Assembly (NCBI RefSeq): GCF_000150275.1
Contig: NW_002060955.1
Coordinates: 1,557,225 to 1,621,224, forward strand
DNA: 64,000 bases
DNA from: Trichoplax adhaerens
Taxonomy: Eukaryota; Placozoa; Uniplacotomia; Trichoplacea; Trichoplacidae
Direction: 5' to 3'
The translations under genes were made by a program, and so were the position numbers. The notes beneath the pieces were generated by a model. The model did not search any database, was not told the origin of the DNA, and saw only the letters and a program-made list of their open reading frames with translations. Shown piece by piece: positions 37,205-48,999 of this stretch. Position 1 is the stretch's first letter. Every line of letters starts with the position of its first letter.

Positions 37205-40200
37205 TTCAACAGCAATTAATACTGCTATTAATCAGATTCCATACCATAAATCTATTACATATTGATTGATAACTGTAGCAGAACTAGGTGAACTTGATAA
37301 AACATATTTATTAATTTATAGCTCTGTTCATAGTAATATCTTGAAGGATTTCATTCTATTTGTAAGGTGAAAAGAATTGCCATTTTTTATACTAGCAGTT
37401 CACCCATAGTTTATAATCCTTCTCAATTTGGCAAGCTGCTATTCAAGTTACGCCATTGAAACGATTAGCGTGTTTAGAAATTATGATCATAGTATAGAAT
37501 TCAATTAATCGTACAGTTAGCTATTAAAAGTATGAGTTGCAAGAAAGTCTAACCACGCTATTCAAATAACGCATCAGGACTTAGGTAATTGGGGCTGTAA
37601 TCAAAAAAAAATAAGCACTCAATTTCATCCAAACTAGCTAAATAAATCAATAAAATTGCGTTACTTTTCCATGATCAGTTGACTAGTAAGAAAATGATGA
37701 TTAGTGTATTATTTTGTGAAGTAGAAATGGTTTATGGAAGGCAAAGATCTCCTAATTGTATTTTTAAGCATTCTTTGACGATTACATCAGTAAATAAAAC
37801 CACTAACTAATAATCATCAATCTATCATCGATAACGCTTTTATTCTAATTATTGTAACAATGTGGAGAAGATTGTCCACCATCTAATATAAATCTTGATA
37901 GTGTTCGCAGATATCAAGTAAAAGCTATCCAATATTTTTCGCAAGAAAGCCATGATTGATTTCTATAGACTGATTAATCATTTATCGGTTAGAAGTTAAT
38001 AGTTACTATTAAAGACTACACTGCATTGATCTAATTTCTTAACAAGACCTTGATGAATAATGTTTAATATACTATTTGCTTCATTGCTATAAGTACTGTT
38101 ATTAAATGATGGGTAAGACTGTGATTATATATAAATAAAATGACTTTTGCTAGATATCTTCTAAACAATTCTACTGACTTATATTATTAAATAAATATAT
38201 TACGAAGGCAAAATTTAAATTTAAAGAGCAAGCCATAAATAATTCAAATTCAGAATAAACGATGGAATAAAGTCTTTAAGAGAAAATTCACATTTAACTA
38301 TGAAGTTTTTTAGGTATACTGTAATTACTTCTAATTCAGCTAATTCTTTAAATTTTACTACAACAATTGTAATTTACCGTAACTATTTTTCGTCAATAAT
38401 TTAACGTAAGAGTTCAAGGTAAAGAGGGTATTGAATGGAAGGGGGATGGTAATTGTTCCACTTTCAAAGCCAAAGTGTATAAATTGTAATTATAAATTAA
38501 TCCATTTCGTCATTAAAGTGGAAGTAAAGAGCTTTAATAATGAGAAACAGAAAAAATAAAATAAGAGCAAACATTTTTATTTGACCTTTCTTCATTCACA
38601 ATTTAGCAATTATGTCAAAAATTTTCAGTCGATTGCCTTATCATTAGTTAAATATATTTCTATTCTTCCATACGCCTATTTATGAACTGATGCTGACAGG
38701 CAACATGATATTGCACGATAGCTATTGGATTTCTCAAACTATTTAATTCTTTTAAACACAAGAGCTTGTCTGATATAGCCTATTTAAAAGGTTTTTATTG
38801 CTTATGATTATAATGGTGCAAAAAAACTGCATACCTTCATGACTTTGTTCAGAAATGATCAATACATATAATGCGAATGCTTAGGCTTAAAATTTTAAAT
38901 GAAATAATAACAAGCTATTGACGTTTATTGCAAGCCAACTAGTCATTTCAAGTTATAGAAATATTTTAATTTCACATTGCATTAGCCGAGACGGTTAGTA
39001 TAGACAATATTTTATAGGCCACAGTCCGCAGATTTTCTCTAACAGAATAATTATATGCTATCTCGTATGGTCGATCTGTACAAATAATGAATCATCGTAT
39101 TTTCATAGCTTAAATTAATTAACTTATTCTGATATTTCATTAGTATAATTGATACATGAAATTAAGGAATAAATTATCTGTAGTATTTAAAGAATTGTTA
39201 AGAAGCAGTGGGATATTGCACATGATTATATAAAATAAAACCTACGATTTTTAGTAATTTCAACATGATAATCCATCATAGCTTTAAATAATTTCGATTG
39301 AAGAAAGAAATTTATACTTATTTCGTTACAGTTATAGTTATTTCGTAAATATAAATACTGGCTATCCACCGATGCTTTCCTAGAAACGGTCTTTTATACT
39401 TGCGTTATCGCCAAGTTAAATTATGCTTCTATCAATCGAAACTTTAAACTGATTGCTAGGTAAGATACTCGCATTCATGTTATGTAAGATAGTATTCGGT
39501 ATTTGCTCTTTACTTTAGCATTCTGCAACACTCATAATAACAATTACGAAAATTAAAAAAATGAATGCTACAATTGAAACGTATAGGATATAATGTAGCA
39601 CTTCTTATTCTATCTTGTTCCGTACTTGCATATTCTTGCCGCAATAATTTAAAGCAATTTTGGTCATATAGAAAGCCGTAGGCAAAAAGGTCGTATAAAC
39701 TCTGTCTTGTCCAGTTTAATAAACCGATGATAAACAAATATCGGCAGGTGATACTATAATTACGTCATCGTCCTCTAATAAGGAGGTAATAATAAAATTT
39801 TTACGTCATTGTAGAGCGCGTAAGCACGGATGTACAGGAGGTCTCAGATAAATAAGAAATTGAATTGAATACCTACGGTTGTTATAAGAATAGCTAATTG
39901 TCTATAAATGGGTGTAGAATATTGTTGCATCTAGATGAGTCAATCATTTATTTCGTGTTTTAAATTACAATATCAAGTTCTATATTACCAGTACCCTTAA
40001 AAGCATCAATAGAACGGATAATTATTCTTATCTTTTCAGAAATGAAGACATGAAGAACAAACGCACAATGAAACAGTTTCCATTCATATTAAAAGCAATA
40101 GTTTTGGCTGTTGTAGAAAATAATAATGCGTCGAAGTGAATAAATGCTATCCATAAATCTGTAATCGTAATTTCCTGTCTAGAAATTATCAGACTGGATG

Positions 40201-40986
40201 CTTTAGATGGGAGCAATAATATGAATTGATTTAATATTTGTTTACAGCATTTGGCTCCTCTGCCTTCTAGGATTGGTTGTTATCCATATGGAAAGGAAAT
40301 AATAGTCCGATATATAATAAAATATTTAAATGACAAAAATTTTTTTGTTATTTTCTCTACTCATTAAAACAGTAAATACAATCAATAAGAACTTTTAGAT
40401 TGTATCCTATGACTTATAGCTAGAAATCACGTGCGTAAAGTCGATAGAAGTAGATTATTCAATGTATTCAAATTGTTATGGTAGTCTTTGGTTAACTACA
40501 ATTATTAATCTAAGAGAAATTACAAAATTAACTTCTTAATCTCAATTACGAATTTGGTACTAACTAGTAACCTTCAGGTCAAATAATTTAACCGTAATAA
40601 GTCTTAATTTAGCAGCTTATTTTGCAAGACTACCATAGTTGTTTGAACATATATACAGTATTACAGTCCATTATTGATTCTGGAAAGGAGTGTATAAGAA
40701 AGGATTATTAGAGACAATAATTTCTACACTTACATAAAGATATTATAAAATGCGATTATCTATATGGTCAATGTTTTCCCTGATTTTTTAAATTCATTAT
40801 GTTGATGATAAATCGGTGTAATATCTATTAGTTTGATTTTGTTACATGTGTTTAATTAGAACTATTTAAGAAATGTACTCAAGCAAACTATTACTATTAA
40901 GAAAAAGTAAATGGTAACATATCCTGCATTCAGACGTGTAGAAAATAATTTTCCATTCAAAAGCGGAGCCACGATATATCATTACG
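37205..40986. other. Intergenic, AT-rich
   Basis: No gene, LTR or tandem repeat recognised. Open frames at 39510-39737 and 40028-40216 (- strand) are short and lack motifs. Confidence 0.4.
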
Positions 40987-41991
40987 ATGGATTATTTCAA
41001 TCAAACTGAACATATTGGTCCAGTGATATCAGCTCTTTACGATTATGGTTCTGCTGTTGCCATTATCCTATTTTCGATAGGTTTAACGATAAATTCATTT
41101 TTAATTTATGTCATAATGACTGATGCTTATTTCAAGAAATTAACATACCATTTAATTATGCTATCCACCATTTCTGATATTGCTTCAATATTAGCTTCAT
41201 TATCCATTAATATTCAAGTGGTATTACATCGCATCATAAATTATTCCACTGGCATCATTATTTGTAAAATTGTTATGTTTATCATGTCGACATCGTATGC
41301 AATCTCTATCATGAACTTATGCCTTATAGCGGTAGATCGCTACTTTATCATCATTAGGCCATATTTCCGTATTTATCGGTTATATAAAAAGCGAATTATT
41401 TTAACTTGTGAAATTATATTGTGGATATTGTCGATGTCGATTAATGCTCCTGTCATTCAATACATTACTGTCTATCGTCGAGATCCTGTTTTCTGCGATT
41501 TATCCGAGATTACAATATCTATATCAGTCTACCTTTTTGCTGTTGTCTTCTTGATGTATATTATCCCGACAGTTATGGTAGCCGTTATATATTGGCGGAT
41601 CATTAAGCATCAAAAAAATTATGTTCGGCCTGGTGAAACTTCCAATCAAAAGCGTCATGAACTGCAAACGAAAAAGCGTCGATTTATCCAGATGTTACTT
41701 AGCATTACATTTAGCTACATCGTATCTACATGGCCGTTATTTGCTACTTTCACCGGAATGGCTATAACTCAAAAATCATTTCTGCAAGTAAGAGATAAAA
41801 ATCTTATTGAATTTATTTTGGCCTTCTTTTCTATGATTGCAACAACAAGCATTGCTGTCATCAATCCTACTATATATATTCAATTTGATCACAACATACG
41901 AAAGAGATTCTTAATTGCATTAAGAAGGATTGGTATCGCGAAATATCACCGATCAACCACGGTAATATCGATATCCGATCGAACGATATAA
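40987..41991 (+). CDS. Rhodopsin-class GPCR 5
   Basis: Single-exon 334-residue receptor, the last member of the array. Start at the first ATG, with N-Q-T glycosylation site at 5-7 and another (N-Y-S) in ECL1. Landmarks: N36 (1.50), D64 (2.50), C93 (3.25), D117-R118-Y119, W146, ECL2 C160 in Y-R-R-D-P-V-F-C, P184, Y192, third loop opening H-Q-K-N-Y-V-R-P-G, TM6 W239-P240, TM7 N283-P284-T-I-Y287. Predicted seven-helix plasma-membrane receptor coupling to heterotrimeric G proteins; ligand unknown. It is the closest intact relative of pseudogene GPCR 4, 4 kb upstream, so those two probably come from the latest duplication. A possible AATAAA lies near 42203. The retinal lysine of opsins is absent (Thr). 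Confidence 0.96.
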   Translation: MDYFNQTEHIGPVISALYDYGSAVAIILFSIGLTINSFLIYVIMTDAYFKKLTYHLIMLSTISDIASILASLSINIQVVLHRIINYSTGIIICKIVMFIMSTSYAISIMNLCLIAVDRYFIIIRPYFRIYRLYKKRIILTCEIILWILSMSINAPVIQYITVYRRDPVFCDLSEITISISVYLFAVVFLMYIIPTVMVAVIYWRIIKHQKNYVRPGETSNQKRHELQTKKRRFIQMLLSITFSYIVSTWPLFATFTGMAITQKSFLQVRDKNLIEFILAFFSMIATTSIAVINPTIYIQFDHNIRKRFLIALRRIGIAKYHRSTTVISISDRTI

Positions 41992-44384
41992 AGATTGATA
42001 TTTCATGACGTCATTTCTGCTAATTATGTATTTTATAAGCTTTAATAGAGATAGTAAAGATAATATACATTAGCAAAATGGTATAAAGTGATTTGCAATG
42101 ATCTAATTCTGTAGTAACAAAAGGATTTCACGCTTCATGATTTATTAACTCACTTCTTCCAGCGTATCCATTTTATAATCCTTTACATAAACTGTTAAAA
42201 TAAAATTAATGCAGTAAGACTGGCATAAAATGAATAATTTATACGTAATAACTAAGGAGTTTGTGCGAAAGGATTAAAAACATTTGGCCGTTTTCCTACT
42301 ATCAAATAGGCGTGAGATGGCTAAATTTTCAATTTGAAAAATGAAATTAATCAGGGCAAAATTAAATATTTTAAATTATAATAATTATATTCAAGATTAG
42401 AACAATAGAACCGTTTCTTGTGTATGATGACGATGATAGATCTCGTACATTTTATTTCGATTCCAATCCTTGTTGGAATGAACTCTATCCCTATTTACCA
42501 ATGCTCTTTTATTTATGCTGGCACTTGTTAAATTTTAGTATTCGTGATCCAGTAATGAAGACTATAATTAACTATCTTGTAGTTAACAAAACTTATGTCG
42601 TCAGATAGTAAAACTGTAAAAAGATTGATAAAATTATTTCTAGATTGAAAATAATGTAAAATAGTGACATGACAAGTAATTAAACTATTCCTACGCTATT
42701 GATGGGCTACAGATTGATGAAATAGTTGATATTCGTATCTCAATCTTGTTTTCTTAGAACAGCACCAAGTTTAATATTCTAATTTCTTTTGCTATCGATA
42801 AAATAGCAGATGTTCCTCTATCTCTTTTCTTAGCATAGCACCAAGTTTAGTATTTTAATCTTTCATTGCAAATAATATAGCTGCTCTATATCAGTTTTTG
42901 TTCATAAATAATATCAAGCTTTATTCTTTAATCTTTAGCTAATAATAACATGGCTAATCCATCTTCTCAAAAATATAATAAGAACTACAGTTTCTTTTAA
43001 ACTTCACTTTATTACATAAGTTTAGGTTCGTCGTACAATTACCAAGGGCTATCTAACTTCAATCAGACTATCTGTCGACTATCTGAATTATTACAACAAA
43101 ATTTACGGTTTATATATACAATTAGCTACAGAAAAATTTCAGTTACGCAATCCTATCTTGCTAAATAAGATACAGTCTTACTTTTGAACATTTCATATAG
43201 ACTGTAAGTAATGGAAGTCACCAGAAATATCAACCTTCAGGTTATATTTACGCATATATCAAAATCCGTGATGCTGGTATGAAGGCTACTATTGTATGAC
43301 GTAGCACCATAAATATGTCCTGGCTGCTACCAATACATTTGTTCGATTTTCAAAATGGAGAGTGAATAATATTGTAGCTAAACAGGTAAATATAACCATC
43401 TATCCCAATAATTATTATAATAGAAGGATTTTGTAAATATGAGTTCACTATTACTGTACATCATTTTCTAGCACCACAGGGCCTAACATTGATTATAATT
43501 AGTGAACATCGTATATTTAGTAAAATATGGCTTCGATTAATTCCTATTAATTGCGCTTTTATATCAATGCGGTACAGATTTTAAGGATATTTTTTTGATT
43601 CCTTTTTTCCTAATTTTTCAAGGTATTTGATTTTGATTAAAAAGGAAATCATGGTATTTTATTAGCATACAATCCACATAATCGATCATTTCTTTGAGTA
43701 TCGGTCAATTACTCATGCAGTTTCATTACTGCAACAGTGAATAGAAGGAATTTTGACAAGATTACATGAGACTAATGGATGGCTAGGTTAAGCCTGGGTG
43801 GATGATTATGAAATCAAATTCAATTACTGCTAGCCACAAACTCGAACTTTGCTAACTTTGTTAGTTCATATACGAAAGCAAATTAAAGAATCCGGCTGTT
43901 AGGATAACCTGCATTTAGAATTGCAATTGCCTAGAACTACATCCAAGCTAAGATCGGTGTTTAAAATAATTCATCCTTTAGTTAGCCACCTAATATTGTA
44001 AAGTCCATTTCCTCTCTATAGTACCCTAATTTAATCTTGGAAGCGGCCTATAAAAGCGATCGTTTCCCGCTAACTCTACACAATATACATGATTCAATGT
44101 CTACATTCTACATTTTAGCAATCATTCGCTTTTATTTTGATATCACAAGTGCGAATACAGCATATTTTGTTCCATTTTTACGCGATTCTATTCCAAAGGG
44201 TGATCGTCAAATTTGATTATAATTTACAACGATTCTGTATCAGCATCAATCATTAACAATATCACTGTACTCAAGCAGAAAAATATTATAGACATCCCTA
44301 GTAAGAATAATAGTACAGTATTTTGAAATTTTTTGGCCTATTTCCGACATACTTGTATTAACATTAATAGTCCGAGTAGTACCC
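41992..44384. other. Intergenic with a degenerate tandem repeat
   Basis: About 42755-42960 holds three to four imperfect units of about 70 bp built around AGCACCAAGTTTARTATTYTAATC. The rest is AT-rich with no gene recognised. The lower end is the 3' flank of MRPL27. Confidence 0.45.
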
Positions 44385-45503
44385 TCAAGCATTTAAAACA
44401 AACTCTGGCACTTTGGGAGTGGGTATAACGTGAATGGTTTTTCTCACTTTAATAGGTCGGTAAGGAATTGGATTACGAAGTGCTTGCCTTGTATAGGAGA
44501 CCTTTCCTTCTACCAGGGCATATAACGTATGATCTCTGCCGATTCCAACCTGAAAAATAAAGCATTAACCATGACATGATTCGAATTCCTATGGACTTGA
44601 AATTGAATACAGACAGTGTTGATGGCATACATCGTGATGCCAAGCCTACTCTATCTGTGATGTTGGGTATTTGAGTAGACTAATAGTTTAACAGGATGAA
44701 TTGAAGACTGAACATTATTACCAATCATTTAACACGCTATGAAGTAATATCAGGCGGCTTAGCAACTTTGGAGGTGTAATATGTTATGGATGGTAGTACT
44801 GTAGTGTATCGATTGCAAGCAAGAGTACCGTTGGTTTTTACGAAGGTAGTCATTGGTTAATAGTTATTACGTAACTGATTCAACTGCACTGATTGATTTT
44901 AAGGGAAACTACAAACACTATCGATTCATTTGAATTCAATTGAATTGGTTAGTAAGCAAAAGTGCAGCTGGCATACGCGCACCATGTATCATTTTGTTAG
45001 AAAAGTATGCTATCTGTTCGACGTATGGATCCATAGAAAGCGATTTTAATTCTACACTAGATAAAGAAGACATGCAATCTCTTCTATTGGAACCCAGTGT
45101 TTCGTTATAACAGTAAGTGATCCATAGAGGATGAAGGGGGTAAGAAATAAGCTTACATTTAATCCAGGATGAAATTTAGTCCCTCTTTGCCTCATGATAA
45201 TATTGCCAGGGATGACACTCTGACCTAGCGATGCGTTGGTAAGCAAGAAAATTGTTGATTATAGCCTGATTGCCTAACATATTCAATGCTGTGTCTCCAG
45301 CAATCAATCCATTTCATCTTACCATCGGATTTCTTTGGACCTAATCTTTTCCCAGCAGAACCTCGTCCATTCTTGGATTTACCACCGGATTTTTTGCTCG
45401 CACATCGAATAGTTTGCAACAGACCAAATTGGAGTGTTGGCCGAAAACATGGGCCGCCTACATTGCAATCAAGAGTGTATTCATCATTACCCATTGGCGC
45501 CAT
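44385..45503 (-). CDS. MRPL27: Mitochondrial large-subunit ribosomal protein bL27m
   Basis: Three exons on the - strand: 45503-45323, 45224-45157 and 44549-44385, with GT-AG introns of 98 bp (phase 1) and 607 bp (phase 0). The joined frame is 137 codons plus TGA. Residues 1-34 are a plausible mitochondrial import leader (only a few acidic residues near its start, T-I-R-C at its end). Then comes the L27 core: A-S-K-K-S-G-G at 35-41, N-G-R at 45-47, L-G-P-K-K, then [16 protein letters not shown] (66-81), [14 protein letters not shown] (85-98) and a C-terminal extension. bL27 sits at the peptidyl-transferase centre of the large subunit. The N-G-R and [10 protein letters not shown] blocks are close to the bacterial form. 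The start at 45503 is the only ATG before the core in this frame, but an upstream leader exon cannot be excluded. Confidence 0.92.
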
Positions 45504-46072
45504 CGTTGGCCATTCCTTTTACCCCTATCCACTCAGTTAGCTATCCCACTAATATCTTACGCTTATTACCTTGATAATTGAAGAATATCCTTTGGAGAAG
45601 AGACATTTTAGGCAATCATTTCAGTGTTGGATGTTCAGCCAAGACTGCAATGGTGGCCAGTTGGTGTCTGGCTAGTGCTGTCGAGGTCTGATGATAGTTC
45701 GACTAGGGTCACGAGCGAGTAGACTAGTGAGTTTGAAAGTGCAGTGCCAATACAGTCGACTGACTGAGAATTTTAAATCGTATTGGAATCCCTATCAAGT
45801 AATCCCTACTTAGCTAGTGTACTAGACACTATATAGTCATTTGTATGCAATTCCAGTCAAATATACTCCTTTTTTGAGAATTATATGCTTTACTATGGCT
45901 GTACAGCCCTGTATGGTACACTACTATGTTGACCATCCATTCCAGATTGAAATAACAGTTTAGACTGAATTCACAGATACTGTATCATACACTATATAGC
46001 CAATCCTATCGAAATCCAGTCAAACTCAAGTACCAAACGACGAATGGCTGCCGTTGCTTTTCTGCTGCCATA
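45504..46072. other. Presumed promoter side of MRPL27
   Basis: No coding signal. It contains short direct repeats of ACTATATAGYCA (about 45828 and 45990) and leads into the tandem array. The start of transcription could not be placed. Confidence 0.35.
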
Positions 46073-47720
46073 AACTCCTTGTAAACTCCTTTCTAGTAGT
46101 CTAGAGTACTACATAAGTGTTTTAATACAGACCGATAGATGTAATTATTCTCTTACAAATGTAGTTTAGCAGTCGAAATGCTCGACAGAATGAGTCTTGA
46201 AGGTTCTTGCATAGTCGATCATCAATGCATGCTGCAATTGAAATCAGGCAGATAGCCTAATAGGAGTAATCAGCCTCTCTGCTAGCCTTCTCCCATGGAC
46301 TCCTTGTAAACTCTTTTCTAGTAGTCTACAGTACTACATAGGAGCTGAAAAGTGTTTCAATACAGACCTATAGATGTAATTATTCTCTTACAAATGTAGT
46401 TTAGCAGTCAAAATGCTCGACAGAATGAGTCTTGAAGGTTCTTGCATAGTCGATCATCGATGCGTGCTGCAATTGAAATCGGGCAGATAGCCTAATAGGA
46501 GTAATCAGCCTCTCTGCTAGCCTTCTCTCATGGACTCCTCGTAAACTCTTTTCTAGTAGTCTACAGTACTAACATAGGAGCTGAAAAGTATTTCAATACA
46601 GACCGATAGATGTAATTATTCTCTTACAAATGTAGTTTAGCAGTCAAAATGCTCGACAGAATGAGTCTTGAAGGTTCTTGCATAGTCGATCATCGATGCA
46701 TGCTGCAATTGAAATCGGGCAGATAGCCTAATAGGAGTAATAGCCTCTCCAATTTAATGTAAACTCTTTTCTAGTAGTCTACAGTACTAACATAGGAGCT
46801 GAAAAGTGTTTCAATACAGACCTATAGATGTAATTATTCTCTTACAAATGTAGTTTAGCAGTCAAAATGCTCGATAGAATGAGTCTTGAAGGTTCTTGCA
46901 TAGTCGATCATCGATGCATGCTGCAATTGAAATCGGGCAGATAGCCTAATAGGAGTAATAGCCTCTCCAATTTAATGTAAACTCTTTTCTAGTAGTCTAC
47001 AGTACTAACATAGGAGCTGAAAAGTATTTCAATACAGACCTATAGATGTAATTATTCTCTTACGATTCTAGCTTAGCCGTCAAAATGTTGGAAAGAATGA
47101 GTATTAATGGTTCTTGCATAGTTTATCATCAGTGCATGCTGCAATTTGTTCAATCTGCATGTCCATACTAGAATCTGTAGAGTGCATGATGTTACTGAAG
47201 TAGCACCTAGGAAATAATTCGTTACATCGATGAGCTTTGACTATCACCACCCTAGTATGGGTAAAATACTATACAGTATAGACTGGAGATTGAAATAGGG
47301 CAGATAGCCTAATCAGCCTCTCTGCTAGCCTTCTCCCATGGACTCCTTGTAAACTCTTTTCTAGTAGTCTACAGTACTACATAGGAGCTGAAAAGTATTT
47401 CAATACAGACCGATAGATCTAATTATTCTCTTACGATTCTAGCTTAGCCGTCAAAATGTTGGAAACAATGAGTATTAAAGGTTCTTGCATAGTTTATCAT
47501 CAGTGCATGCTGCAATTTGTTCAATCTGCATGTCCATACTAGAATCTGTAGAGTACACGATGCAACTAAAGTAGCACCTAGGAAATAATTCGTTACATCG
47601 ATGAGCTTTGTTGGCTAAAATACTGTACAGTACAGTGTATAGGCTGGAAATTGAAATAGGGTCGATAGCCTCTTTGCTAGCCTTCTCCCATGGACACCTT
47701 GAAAACTCCTTTCTAGTGGT
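46073..47720 (+). repeat. Tandem repeat array, units about 217-370 bp
   Basis: Seven units share a block starting GTAAACTCYTTTCTAGTAGT (about 46080, 46308, 46540, 46758, 46975, 47348; last, diverged, 47700), then ATAGGAGCTGAAAAGTRTTT, GATAGATGTAATTATTCTC, ATGCTCGACAGAATGAGT and TGCTGCAATTGAAATC. The first five units are about 217-233 bp and nearly identical. The last two carry an extra about 130 bp (TTCAATCTGCATGTCCATAC onward) and are more diverged. The array lies between the divergent MRPL27 and ILK genes and has no reading frame. Confidence 0.93.
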
Positions 47721-48288
47721 CTAGATTACCACATAGGAGCTGTAGAGTGTTTTAATGTAGATCGATAGACCTCATTATTCTCTTGCCATTCCAACCTAGC
47801 GGTCAAAATGCTCAAAGAAATGAGCGTTGAAGGTTATCCCATTCATTATAATCCAAGCATACTTCTACTTGTTCAATATACATCATTGCGCATACCAAAG
47901 CCTGTAGAGCAAGCTACGCTGTTAAAGTAGCACCTAGTAGCAACTATTCAATCAACATTGTATCCCTATTGCATAAAAGTTGTTCTCTTTCTAGGGAAGG
48001 AGTGACAACTTTTATGTACAAGGGTACAATTTGGATTGAGTAGTCTTTACACCTTGGAAACAAGGCGTTATAGCAACGTTTACACCCATGAGCTTTAGCC
48101 ATCACCACTCTAGCAAGGGGTAAAATACTGCACTTGACATGGCAGACAGCCTTGATAGCCTCTTACCTAGCCTGTTCAGCTAACGGCCAACCGTTTTTTC
48201 GATGCTAACCTACTTTTATTGACTGTTCATAAAGCGTTTCACACGGTAGTCTTGCATGCCATGGAATCCTTTAGCGGCCATTTTCCCA

Positions 48289-48886
48289 TCCTACATCTAG
48301 CCGCTTGTTTAGTCTCCTCTATATCAACAAGCGTTAGTACCGACAATGTGTAAAGTGATCTGTCACCCTTTCCCTTTCGAACATTACCAATAAATGCTTG
48401 GATAAGGTGACAGCTATTCTACACACTTGACGGGTCTCGCACTGTAATGTATTAGTCTGTTTATACCGTCCTTCAGAATCGATTACTACTATTACTTATT
48501 ATTACAACCACTATATTGCAAATTGCTTCTCCATGGGAGCTGTCGATGCTGATCAATTGATGATAATCCTAATCGTATAATCCTGCATCCAGCCGCTTGT
48601 TGAGTCTCCTCTATATCACCAGGCGTTAGTACCGACAATGTGAAAAATAATCTGTCACCCTTTCCCTTCCGGACATTAGCAATAAATGCTTGGATAAGGT
48701 GACACCTATTCTACACATATGACGGGTCTCCTACTGTACTGTGTTAGTCTGTACGGTGTATACCGTCCTTCAGAATCGATTACTACTGTTAATTATTACA
48801 ACCACTATATTGCAAGTTGCTGCTCCATGGGAGCTGTCGATGCTGATCAAGTGGTGATAATCCTAATCATATTATCCTCCATCCAT
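48289..48886 (+). repeat. Two-copy tandem duplication, period about 292 bp
   Basis: Units at about 48299-48590 and 48591-48886 are nearly identical. Each contains AGCCGCTTGTTKAGTCTCCT, an inverted pair TGTCACCCTTT / AAGGTGACA that could form a stem about 45 bp apart, and a TCCATGGGAGCTGTCGATGC tail. The second copy ends about 115 bp before the ILK start codon, so one unit may overlap the ILK promoter. Confidence 0.9.
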
Positions 48887-48999
48887 TAGGTTAGAACCAT
48901 TTTTTCTCACTGTATTCATGCTGTAGACTTTATTCTACTGGTAGTTATCCACTCATTGCTAACCAACGATCTTTGGTTCACTGTAGATCGAGCTTGTCC

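Noticed and set aside
45286-45540. 84-codon + strand ORF
   Set aside because: It is the antisense shadow of MRPL27 exon 1 and its leader.
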